The notes: generated by a model from the sequence alone, not told the origin. A DNA stretch of 5,117 nucleotides from an uncultured Clostridia bacterium (GCA_934247335.1 CAKQJJ010000122.1:1-5117), one strand, 5' to 3'. Positions 1 to 5,117 are shown, counted from the stretch's first letter. Program-made: numbers and translations.

Positions 1-367
1 GAGAAAAGGTTTGGTCCTCTTTGAGTTCGAGAGTCAGATCGCCCTGTTTATACTTGCCGACAACCCAGCTTTTAAAGGTTTCGTCACCGCCGATTGCGTA
101 GTCGCGATCCTTGATCTTGACGGCGCGCTCGAACGAGCCGTATCCGTCGACGTCCATGTCGAGATACGCCTCCGGAACGTACAAGCCGTAAAGCGATTTG
201 AACCTGTCGAGGTCCTCCTGCGTTATCGTACCCTGATTGAGCTGAGCGGAATATTTTTGATCGACGTAGTCGCTTGGCATAAGACGAACCAACGTGTAGA
301 TTATTACCGACACGCCCAACAGGATGACTATTGAGATTGCTATTCTTTTTACGATATATTTAAACAT
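1..367 (-). CDS. DppB/OppB-type ABC transporter permease, N-terminal part (cut by window edge)
   Basis: This is the first 122 residues of an inner-membrane permease of the dipeptide/oligopeptide/nickel importer family; the gene continues past the left edge. The opening MFKYIVKRIAISIVILLGVS, followed by VIIYTLVRLMPSDY, is the family's typical first membrane helix (about residues 9-29) ending in a variant of the usual R-x-x-P-G-D-P motif (here R-L-M-P-S-D). Residues 51-67 (EDLDRFKSLYGLYVPEAY) match the family's conserved 'lr..lGLd.P...qY' stretch. Residues 68-99 are acidic and do not match what I know of the family; a W..gkyKqGDL stretch at 101-111 may be the displaced 'W...l.GDlG' motif. The start ATG is preceded by a weak GGATGAGAG ribosome binding site. 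It lies 125 bases after the binding-protein gene, in the same direction, fitting an importer operon. Family call is firm; substrate unknown. Confidence 0.88.
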   Translation of the reverse strand, partial: MFKYIVKRIAISIVILLGVSVIIYTLVRLMPSDYVDQKYSAQLNQGTITQEDLDRFKSLYGLYVPEAYLDMDVDGYGSFERAVKIKDRDYAIGGDETFKSWVVGKYKQGDLTLELKEDQTFS

Positions 368-438
368 TTGCTCTCATCCGTTAGCAAAAACCGCGGAAAA
401 AGCGAACTTTTTACTTGGTTTTTTAAGTCGCATAAACC

Positions 439-469
439 CCATACGCGGCTTTTTGGGAGCCGCGTACGG
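439..469 (-). promoter_or_regulatory. Intercistronic hairpin between binding protein and permease
   Basis: In the minus-strand RNA, two 12-base arms pair with 11 Watson-Crick pairs and one G-U wobble around a 7-base loop (CCCAAAA); the inner 9 bp (442-450 with 458-466) are perfect and GC-rich. The bases after it read GGUUUAUGCGAC, so there is no U tract and it is not a standard intrinsic terminator on either strand. It begins 24 bases after the binding-protein stop codon. In importer operons such a hairpin often protects the upstream message from 3' decay or partly reduces read-through, giving more binding protein than permease. The structure is seen; the role is inferred. Confidence 0.6.
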
Positions 470-492
470 AGTTTAGCAGAAAGTTTCGTTAC

Positions 493-3150
493 TTATGCGA
501 TTACCAGCGATACCTGATAGAGTTTGCTGGTCATTCCCTGATAAGGAGTACGATCTGCCTTGGGAATAAAGGTATTTACGTCAATCTTGTTGGAGTTGCA
601 TGCAAACAAGTCGTCACGCTGATAGGTGGGCAGTTCGACTGCAAGTTCCATAACCTTGTCGAGAGCCAGCGAATACAGATTTGCTCTGGTCGTCTGGTTG
701 TCGGTTTCTCTTGCCTGTTCGATAAGCTCGCTGAGTTCGTTTACGATAGCGTTTTCGGTGTCGTACTTGCCGCCGGCGTTCTGCTTAATCTGCTTGTAGC
801 CCCAGTTGAGGGTGGAAGTTGCGGTGGAATCTCTGTGATAGACCTGATACATATCGGGGTCGATGGTGGAGCTCCATGCAGCTGCCCAGACAGTGAGGTC
901 GCCGCTTGCGAGTTTACGGAGTGCGTTGGAGTCGGTAGTAGTGTTGATATTGAAGCCGCACTTATTGAGGAACAGACCTGCTTTGTACAGAGCCATCCAT
1001 GCGGGATGATCCTGCTGTTCGCCTGCGATGGTGAACGTATATTTCAGCTTGTTGCTGCCGCTTACGTAAACGCCGTCGCTGCCCTTGGTGTAGCCTGCGC
1101 CTTCGATAAGCGAAGTGATGAATTCGATCTGTTCGGCTTCGGTGAACTTTTCGCCTGCCTTTTTACCCTTTTCGCGAACGAATTCGGCGTATGCGGGGTT
1201 GACTACCGCGAGGTTTTCGGGGATTTCACCGCCTATGTAAGGATAGTAAGCGGTTGCGTTCTTGGGATATGCCCAGTTTGCTTTGGACATAGCGCGGTAG
1301 ATGGGTTCCGCGGTGGTGCCGTAGTACGCGATACACTCGTGAGTGTCGATTGCGTGCATGATGGCCTGACGAACCGCGAGAGTGGGAACCTTACCGGCGT
1401 TGATACCGATGTATCCGTAACCGGAAGTCATGTAGTGGTCGGAATAGATACCTTCGTCTGCCTTTCCTTCGAGTTCGGTTACGGTTTCGGTCTTAGCGTT
1501 AGGCTCGACGAAATCGATACCGCCGGAGTACAGGGAGGACAGCATTGCGGAAGAACCGATAACCTGATATCTTACCTTCTTGATCTTTGCCGGTCCCATT
1601 ACGAAGTAGGGGTTTCTTTCAAAATAAATGATATTCTGGTCGCAGAACGTGCCGACGGTGATTTTGCTTGCGTCGATTCCGCCTGCGGAAGTACTTGCAG
1701 CATACATACCTGCGCCTACGGGCACGCCGACTTTGCTAGGAGCCTTTACTACGTCGTTCATGAAGTCTGCGCTGGAATATTCGACGCCGAAGTTGGATTC
1801 GTAGTCGAATTTAGCGATGTGAGCGGCGTCGGAATAGTAGTACATGGGCGCGATGCCGAGCGAGAAGTTCCATACAGCCTTGGGGTCAACCTTGTTGATG
1901 GTGATGGAAAGCACTTCGTTGAAGCCGTCTTTGACGTGCGTTTTCGCTTCGTCTTCGTACTGCGGGGGCTGATAGGTCTTGCCGCTGGGAAGGGTAACTT
2001 CCTGAGTTCTGTTTGCGAATTTGATACCGGAAATGTTGTTGTACTTTCTGTCTTTATCCTTGAAGTAGTCCTGCATTTCCTGATTGGTGATGCTGTCGAA
2101 CAGCTCGGTAGCGGTACCCCAGTACTGCACGATTTCGGCAATATCGTTGGGGACTTTGCTTTCGTAAACGGTGTCGATAGCTTTCGTTTCGGTCCAGTTT
2201 TTAAGTTCGGCGGGATCGAGCGTGAGAGCGCTTTCCATCTTGCCTTCCTTTTTGTTCCACTTCAGATAGTTTTCGTTGTAGAGGAACATTTCGACGTCGG
2301 TGGTGATGACGTTTTTATGCTCGACGTCCTTGCCGTCTTCTTCGGAAATGAATACGAGGTCGGCATAGGAATCCTTAGCGTTGGTGAAGTCTTTCTGAAG
2401 TTCTGCTTTGAACAGGGGCAGAGCGGCGTCGTAATCCTTTACGAGGTTTTTATAAGCGTCGCCGGAATTTGCGTCCATATATTCCTGAAGTTTTGTGCGG
2501 AAAGAAGTTTCGTCGAGATTTTCGCCCTTGTTGTCGTCGAGAATCTCGGTTGCGACTTCCGCAAGAGTGCCGATACGATCGGAAGCTTTCTGCTCGAACT
2601 GAGCCTTGAAGCTGTCCTGTTCTGCCTCGTTGTCTTCCTGGGTGCGGTACTGTTTAAGACCGACGATATCGGTGGAGTAAATAGTGCTGGATCCGGAATA
2701 GACGGGATCGAGATATACGTAGTAGTTGAAAAGAACGTCTTTCATGGAAAGATACGATCCGTTGGAGAAACGAATGTTGTTTTTAAGCACGAAATAATAG
2801 GTGGTGGTGTCGCTTTCGGCGTCGTATTTCGACTCGAACACTTCGGTTACCACCGCTTCGTCGGGTCCCCAGGCAACGCTACCGTTCTTATCGTTGGTGA
2901 GCATGCCTATCTGGGTCATACCTACAACCGCGCTGTCGGTTCCGCTGGTGGAGAAGAACGGGTTGAAAACCTTATCTACTTCCTGAGTGGAGAAAACGAG
3001 AGCGTCTTCTTCGTTGTTATAAGTCGTGTGAGTTTTGTTGTCGTTGTTGTTATTATTGCAATTGCAGCCCGCAATGGCAACCACTGCGAACGTCATGCAA
3101 AACGCGAGCGACAGAGAAACTAATCTTTTCAGAAACTTATTTCTTTTCAT
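493..3150 (-). CDS. Oligopeptide-type ABC transporter substrate-binding lipoprotein (SBP family 5), enlarged
   Basis: An 885-residue extracellular lipoprotein that should capture a ligand and hand it to the downstream DppB-type permease. Residues 1-28 are a lipoprotein signal peptide (K/R-rich start, hydrophobic core, lipobox I-A-G-C) with Cys29 as lipid anchor, followed by an Asn-rich linker (30-45). Family 5 landmarks follow: residues 118-148 (YYFVLKNNIRFSNG and SMKDVLFNYYVYLDP), 414-430 (LSITINKVDPKAVWNFS), 479-515 (GAGMYAAS to ERNPYF), 523-547 (IKKVRYQVIG to SGGIDF), and 578-602 (YGYIGINAG to VRQAIMHAID). The C-terminal lobe runs to about 885. Family members are usually 500-600 residues; the excess lies mostly at about 166-415, a charged, probably helical then mixed insertion in lobe I. 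The start is supported by AAGGAG 9 bases upstream. It follows the B-repeat lipoprotein by 44 bases, probably co-transcribed. Ligand (peptide, nickel chelate, sugar or other) cannot be told. Family call is very secure. Confidence 0.95.
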   Translation of the reverse strand: MKRNKFLKRLVSLSLAFCMTFAVVAIAGCNCNNNNNDNKTHTTYNNEEDALVFSTQEVDKVFNPFFSTSGTDSAVVGMTQIGMLTNDKNGSVAWGPDEAVVTEVFESKYDAESDTTTYYFVLKNNIRFSNGSYLSMKDVLFNYYVYLDPVYSGSSTIYSTDIVGLKQYRTQEDNEAEQDSFKAQFEQKASDRIGTLAEVATEILDDNKGENLDETSFRTKLQEYMDANSGDAYKNLVKDYDAALPLFKAELQKDFTNAKDSYADLVFISEEDGKDVEHKNVITTDVEMFLYNENYLKWNKKEGKMESALTLDPAELKNWTETKAIDTVYESKVPNDIAEIVQYWGTATELFDSITNQEMQDYFKDKDRKYNNISGIKFANRTQEVTLPSGKTYQPPQYEDEAKTHVKDGFNEVLSITINKVDPKAVWNFSLGIAPMYYYSDAAHIAKFDYESNFGVEYSSADFMNDVVKAPSKVGVPVGAGMYAASTSAGGIDASKITVGTFCDQNIIYFERNPYFVMGPAKIKKVRYQVIGSSAMLSSLYSGGIDFVEPNAKTETVTELEGKADEGIYSDHYMTSGYGYIGINAGKVPTLAVRQAIMHAIDTHECIAYYGTTAEPIYRAMSKANWAYPKNATAYYPYIGGEIPENLAVVNPAYAEFVREKGKKAGEKFTEAEQIEFITSLIEGAGYTKGSDGVYVSGSNKLKYTFTIAGEQQDHPAWMALYKAGLFLNKCGFNINTTTDSNALRKLASGDLTVWAAAWSSTIDPDMYQVYHRDSTATSTLNWGYKQIKQNAGGKYDTENAIVNELSELIEQARETDNQTTRANLYSLALDKVMELAVELPTYQRDDLFACNSNKIDVNTFIPKADRTPYQGMTSKLYQVSLVIA
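3037..3063 (-). repeat. Asn-codon trinucleotide tract after the lipid anchor
   Basis: Codons 30-38 of the binding protein are almost all AAT or AAC (interrupted by one TGC and one GAC), giving the peptide NCNNNNNDN right after Cys29. It serves as a flexible, hydrophilic tether between the lipidated cysteine and the folded domain. Such a triplet run could change length in frame by slippage without breaking the protein. Confidence 0.6.
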
Positions 3151-3159
3151 GGCTTTTAT

Positions 3160-3165
3160 CTCCTT
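3160..3165 (-). promoter_or_regulatory. Ribosome binding site of the binding-protein gene
   Basis: AAGGAG on the minus strand, 9 bases before the ATG at 3150. It is a near-consensus Shine-Dalgarno site, clearly stronger than the one before the permease, which fits a need for more binding protein than permease. Confidence 0.85.
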
Positions 3166-3194
3166 AATAATGGTTGGTCGTTATTAGTCCTTTA

Positions 3195-4385
3195 TTACTT
3201 TTTATATTCCGTCTTTTCGACGGTAACTTCTACGTTTTCAACCGTAGAAGCGGTTCCCTTGGTCATGTAGAACGCGTTATTTCCGCTTATCACGTGGAAG
3301 TCGTCGGTTCCTTCGACGCCTGCCGCGTCGGCTTTAATCGAATACGTACCGCTGAACCTGACGTTTTTGACGGTGGAGTCTTCCGATTTAACCGCAATAG
3401 GCGAAATAATGATGATTGCGTTCTTTTTATTACCCGAATCGATGACGAAGTTTACGCCCTCGAAGCTTACGTTTTCGATATGAGCGCCCTTCAAGCTGTT
3501 GAACAAGCTTGCGGTGTAGCTCTGGCGGGTGTCGATGTCCTTATCCTGACCGACAACCGAACGAATTACCGTGAAGTTTTTGATAACGTGATCGTTACCG
3601 ATAAACTTTCTGCTGTACAAACCGCCACCGACGTTGTTGAAGCCGTTGAACGTAGCGCCGCCGAAGTCGATATCCGCAAGCAGATAAATGTGCGAGTTCG
3701 ATCTTACGGCACTTTCGAGCGAAGCTTTGTCGGTTACCATAGCGAAGAAGCCTTCGACGTATTTTACGTAAACCTTGACGTCTTTTTTGCCGTCTTCGGT
3801 TTCCGGCATGCGGAATTGGTCGTCCCAGAGATTGCCTTCCGCGTCGTAGAAGTACGGTAACGCCGTGTAGTTGCCTTCTCGTTTCTGTACGAATTTCTGA
3901 AAGTCTTTAAACTCGTCGCCGGGGCTTACATTGTAAACTCCAAGCTCCTTTTCCTCGCCCGTCACTTCGTCAACGTAACACATCGTGTAGGTATACGTGC
4001 CGTGAATTTTCCACTTGGCGTAAAGCGTGACTCCCTCGTTGGTAATCATATCGGATTCAAATTTCCACTGATCGCCGAACGTGATTTCGCCCGATTCGGA
4101 CTTGCTTCCGCGGAACCAGCCCACCAGATCGTATCCGGCGCGGGTGATCTCCTTTGTAGTAAGCACCTGAGGATCGAATATGTAACTGCTTTCGCCGTCG
4201 GCAATTTCGTAGTAGTGCGTTACGGGAAGCGTACAGCTTCGGTACGTGCCGCCGTTCAGGTCGAAGATTACCGCGGTGTTCTGCTTTTTAACCGTTTCGG
4301 TATTGCAGCCGGTAAGCAAAAGCGAACAGGCTAACAGCGTAAATATGACGGCTACTGCCGTTTTTAGCGTTCTTCTTTTTTTCAT
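3195..4385 (-). CDS. Surface lipoprotein with InlB B-type repeat and probable beta-helix domain
   Basis: A 396-residue lipoprotein of unknown function. The K/R-rich N-terminus, hydrophobic core and lipobox L-L-T-G-C place the lipidated cysteine at residue 27. Residues 38-125 form one Listeria-Bacteroides (InlB B-type) repeat: AVIFDLNGGTY, then TRAGYDLVGWF, ending VTLYAKW. Residues 126-210 are a beta-rich linker without a family I recognise (YTYTMCYVDEVTGEEKEL onward). Residues 220-390 look like a right-handed beta-helix of the GLUG/pectate-lyase-like type, with rungs at LYSRKFIGNDHVIKNFTVI, ASLFNSLKGAHIENVSFEGV and STVKNVRFSGTYSI. No catalytic site, LPXTG motif or C-terminal membrane helix is seen. 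The ATG at 4385 is chosen because GAGG lies 9 bases upstream and the signal peptide then has normal length; an ATG 20 codons earlier lacks a ribosome binding site. It is first in the presumed operon, 44 bases before the binding protein, which suggests a role at the importer's outer face (inference): adhesion, ligand capture or scaffolding. Confidence 0.88.
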   Translation of the reverse strand: MKKRRTLKTAVAVIFTLLACSLLLTGCNTETVKKQNTAVIFDLNGGTYRSCTLPVTHYYEIADGESSYIFDPQVLTTKEITRAGYDLVGWFRGSKSESGEITFGDQWKFESDMITNEGVTLYAKWKIHGTYTYTMCYVDEVTGEEKELGVYNVSPGDEFKDFQKFVQKREGNYTALPYFYDAEGNLWDDQFRMPETEDGKKDVKVYVKYVEGFFAMVTDKASLESAVRSNSHIYLLADIDFGGATFNGFNNVGGGLYSRKFIGNDHVIKNFTVIRSVVGQDKDIDTRQSYTASLFNSLKGAHIENVSFEGVNFVIDSGNKKNAIIIISPIAVKSEDSTVKNVRFSGTYSIKADAAGVEGTDDFHVISGNNAFYMTKGTASTVENVEVTVEKTEYKK

Positions 4386-4394
4386 TGAATTTTT

Positions 4395-4398
4395 CCTC
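4395..4398 (-). promoter_or_regulatory. Ribosome binding site that decides the lipoprotein start
   Basis: The minus strand reads CGAGGAAAAATTCAATG, placing GAGG 9 bases before the ATG at 4385. The upstream in-frame ATG at 4445 is preceded by ATTTTGCAGAAAA with no comparable site, and would put 20 extra polar residues before the signal peptide. Confidence 0.75.
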
Positions 4399-4537
4399 GA
4401 TGAAAACGACGTAATTAACTTTGTCCTGCGCGAATATTTATTCATTTTTCTGCAAAATAAAGTTATGGTTTGACGAAATTTTACTTCACGATACTTTCAC
4501 TTGCGTTAAGAAAATCAAAAAGTACCGCTTTTAGCTG

Positions 4538-4565
4538 AAAAAACGACTTATTTTTCGTCGTTTTT
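4538..4565 (-). terminator. Weak terminator-like hairpin in the leader (possible attenuator)
   Basis: On the minus-strand RNA the arms AAAAACGAC and GUCGUUUUU pair over 9 bp around a 9-base loop (GAAAAAUAA), and the second arm runs into six U in total. It begins about 20 bases after the predicted transcription start. Only 4 bp of the stem contain G-C pairs (CGAC/GUCG), so termination would be inefficient alone. No gene ends upstream of it on either strand, so if it works at all, an attenuator for this operon is more likely than a gene-end terminator. Because the A and U arms mirror each other it could act in both directions. Confidence 0.35.
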
Positions 4566-4591
4566 CACCCTATACTTTCGTACATTTTAGT

Positions 4592-4620
4592 ATTATACTA
4601 CTATTTCGGCGATTTGTTAA
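4592..4620 (-). promoter_or_regulatory. Sigma-A-type promoter of the lipoprotein/importer operon
   Basis: On the minus strand, TTAACA (4615-4620, 5 of 6 to the -35 consensus) is followed by a 17-base spacer and a perfect TATAAT (4592-4597). Transcription would start near 4585 and read leftward into the two lipoprotein genes and the permease. It is the best promoter match I found in the window. Confidence 0.8.
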
Positions 4621-4631
4621 CTGATTTGGCG

Positions 4632-4700
4632 TTATCCGCCGATTGTGTATATTTGCAGTCGTTTTGCATAATTTTGCAAAAAATTCGTGATAGCGCGCAT
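4632..4700 (-). CDS. Possible 22-residue small ORF upstream of the promoter (doubtful)
   Basis: A minus-strand ATG at 4700 opens a 22-codon frame (starting MRAITNF, ending YTIGG) closed by TAA at 4632-4634. It is preceded by a good GGAGG at 4712-4716, but the 11-base spacing is longer than ideal. The frame ends 12 bases before the -35 box of the operon promoter and contains the three TGCAAA boxes. I see no convincing promoter of its own and recognise no family. Chance is the simpler explanation. Confidence 0.15.
   Translation of the reverse strand: MRAITNFLQNYAKRLQIYTIGG
4652..4678 (-). promoter_or_regulatory. Three helically phased TGCAAA boxes upstream of the promoter
   Basis: The minus strand carries TGCAAA at 4678-4673, 4668-4663 and 4657-4652, spaced 10 and 11 bases start to start, that is, one DNA turn apart. 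They lie at about -67 to -93 from the predicted transcription start, a usual place for an activator site. The boxes are seen; a regulator binding them is inferred, and none is encoded in the window. Confidence 0.4.
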
Positions 4701-4825
4701 AATATGCTTTTCCTCCGCCGTTTTTATTATGCCGCTTTTTATCTATATTATTATGGAACGCAAATACCGTCCGCAAGATACAAGGAATTTAGCAGCGGAA
4801 CATGCGCCCGACACGTCGTTGCGAT
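4701..4825. other. Intergenic stretch with no recognised feature
   Basis: AT-rich sequence (4701-4760) followed by more mixed sequence. Apart from the GGAGG at 4712-4716 discussed with the small ORF, I see no gene, RNA, strong promoter or repeat. Open frames crossing it have no credible ribosome binding site and read into the repeats on its right. Confidence 0.5.
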
Positions 4826-4877
4826 AAGCCCTCTCCGTCACGACAAGTCGTGCCACCTCTCCCGGAGTGAGAGGCTT
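4826..4877. repeat. Palindromic intergenic repeat with nested hairpins (MITE-like)
   Basis: The outer arms AAGCCCTCTC (4826-4835) and GAGAGGCTT (4869-4877) are inverted copies with one extra C on the left. Inside lie a second palindrome, CACGACAAGTCGTG (4839-4852), and the arms CTCTC/GAGAG (4857-4861, 4869-4873). The pattern CCCTCTCCGTCACG ... CCACCTCTCCC resembles dispersed intergenic repeats I know from clostridial genomes; that likeness is from memory, not from a search. It encodes no transposase, so any mobility would depend on enzymes elsewhere. Confidence 0.6.
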
Positions 4878-4919
4878 TAAAAAAGTTGTGATTTAAAAGC
4901 ACAAAATATGTGCGAATTT

Positions 4920-4944
4920 GTAGGGGGGGGGTTCCCCCGCCCAC
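4920..4944. repeat. GC-rich hairpin repeat starting GTAGGG (copy 1)
   Basis: A run of nine G (4923-4931) and TT precede CCCCCGCCCAC, forming a hairpin with one bulge, one mismatch and a very tight TT turn. The same GTAGGG plus G-run plus CCCGCC layout returns at 5058-5083 in the same direction, so this is a repeat family and not an isolated tract. Confidence 0.6.
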
Positions 4945-4954
4945 ATTATAATGT
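4943..4954. repeat. Perfect 12-bp palindrome ACATTATAATGT
   Basis: A perfect self-complementary 12-mer joining the GC-rich hairpin on its left to the TGTAGGGACAG repeat on its right. It contains TATAAT on the plus strand, but no suitable -35 box sits 17 bases upstream (that region is the G/C hairpin), so I read it as part of the repeat and not as a promoter. Confidence 0.5.
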
Positions 4955-4980
4955 AGGGACAGACGTCCTCGGCTGTCCGA
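4952..4980 (+). repeat. TGTAGGGACAG repeat, left copy of an inverted pair
   Basis: The unit starts TGTAGGGACAG and contains GGACAG (4957-4962) and CTGTCC (4973-4978), so it folds on itself. Its last 24 bases match the reverse complement of 5094-5117 at 22 of 24 positions. Together the two copies bracket about 113 bases of other sequence, like the ends of a small non-coding element. Confidence 0.65.
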
Positions 4981-5057
4981 TTGAGGTTTGAAGTAAAAGC
5001 AAGCGATAAAGCATAAATAGGATAATATCGTTTTGCCACGCACTTTTGACCTCTTTC

Positions 5058-5083
5058 GTAGGGCGGGGGGGCTTGCTCCCGCC
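5058..5083. repeat. GC-rich hairpin repeat starting GTAGGG (copy 2)
   Basis: GTAGGGCGGG followed by more G and then GCTTGCTCCCGCC. The arms GGCGGG (5062-5067) and CCCGCC (5078-5083) pair perfectly. It shares its GTAGGG start and overall design with 4920-4944. Confidence 0.6.
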
Positions 5084-5093
5084 GCCGTTCTTT

Positions 5094-5117
5094 TCGGACA
5101 GTCGAGGACGCCTGTCC
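5094..5117 (-). repeat. TGTAGGGACAG repeat, right copy (inverted, cut by window edge)
   Basis: Read on the minus strand, this starts GGACAGGCGTCC and ends CTGTCCGA, matching the left copy at 4957-4980 with two mismatches (positions 7 and 16). The window ends inside it; the missing outer part should be CTACA if the copy is complete. Confidence 0.65.

Larger units (their letters stand above)
4386..4585 (-). promoter_or_regulatory. Long 5' leader of the operon
   Basis: About 200 bases separate the predicted transcription start (near 4585, an A on the minus strand) from the lipoprotein start codon. The stretch is AT-rich and lacks a gene of its own. I do not recognise a known riboswitch or T-box in it; its only clear structure is the hairpin at 4539-4565. 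Confidence 0.5.

Noticed and set aside
11..334. Plus-strand frame of 107 codons
   Set aside because: It is antisense to the permease start, which has a characteristic first helix and family motif.
439..469. Intrinsic terminator after the binding-protein gene
   Set aside because: The stem is strong but neither strand has a U tract after it, and an importer permease follows in the same direction.
1758..2141. Minus-strand frame of 127 codons inside the binding-protein gene
   Set aside because: Out of frame with the real gene; the product is dominated by S, T, P and R as expected from a frame-shifted reading.
835..3123. A 762-codon open frame on the plus strand, opposite the binding-protein gene
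   Set aside because: Its codons line up exactly with those of the binding-protein gene, so it stays open only because that gene avoids TTA, CTA and TCA in this stretch; its closing TAA is the complement of the TTA for Leu10. The translation resembles no protein and is rich in V, G, F and C, while the opposite frame shows clear family 5 motifs.
3174..3860. Open frame of 228 codons on the plus strand
   Set aside because: It is antisense to the B-repeat lipoprotein, whose signal peptide, B-repeat and beta-helix motifs are unmistakable in the minus strand. The plus-strand frame has no recognisable domain.
4386..4445. Longer start for the B-repeat lipoprotein (20 more residues)
   Set aside because: No ribosome binding site precedes the upstream ATG, and the extension would place a polar stretch ahead of a normal lipoprotein signal peptide. 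GAGG supports the ATG at 4385.
4654..4668. CcpA (cre) site on the minus strand
   Set aside because: The sequence TGCAAAACGACTGCA looks like the cre pattern TGNAANCGNNNNCA but has one extra A before CG, which spoils the fixed spacing.
4570..5043. Several frames of 68-88 codons on both strands
   Set aside because: They cross the promoter or the palindromic repeats, lack credible ribosome binding sites, and give translations without any family feature.
4983..5053. Imperfect inverted pair GAGGTTTGAAGT (4983-4994) and ACTTTTGACCTC (5042-5053)
   Set aside because: Only 9 of 12 positions agree and three mismatches are adjacent; it may belong to the composite repeat but could easily be chance.
4826..5117. 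CRISPR array
   Set aside because: The repeats are of different kinds, partly inverted, and not evenly spaced by unique spacers; no cas gene is present.

Overview
The window reads as a piece of an uncultured Gram-positive genome, most likely a clostridial Bacillota of the gut type; this assignment is inference. The visible grounds are two lipoproteins with signal peptides ending in a lipobox, purine-rich ribosome binding sites about 9 bases before the starts, a textbook sigma-A-type promoter, a Listeria-Bacteroides (InlB B-type) repeat domain, and GC-rich palindromic intergenic repeats beginning GTAGGG. No RNA gene, phage gene or transposase gene is visible.

All convincing genes lie on the minus strand, so the window is best read from right to left. 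Positions 4826-5117 hold a cluster of palindromic and inverted intergenic repeats with no credible gene. Positions 4592-4620 hold a strong promoter (TTAACA, 17 bases, TATAAT) reading leftward, with three TGCAAA boxes spaced 10 and 11 bases apart just upstream. About 200 bases of leader follow, with a weak terminator-like hairpin near its 5' end. Then come a 396-residue lipoprotein (B-repeat domain plus a probable right-handed beta-helix), a 44-base gap, an 885-residue oligopeptide-type solute-binding lipoprotein (SBP family 5), a 125-base gap with a 12-bp hairpin, and the first 122 residues of a DppB/OppB-type permease that runs off the left edge.

The layout suggests one operon for a peptide/oligopeptide-type ABC importer: binding protein, then permease, with the second permease and ATPases expected beyond the left edge. 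The unusual parts are the first gene, a surface lipoprotein not known as a standard importer subunit, and extra extracytoplasmic sequence in the binding protein (roughly 200-250 residues inserted in lobe I) and possibly in the permease (segment between TM1 and TM2). A shared adaptation of the extracellular face of this importer is a reasonable hypothesis, but its ligand cannot be read from the sequence.
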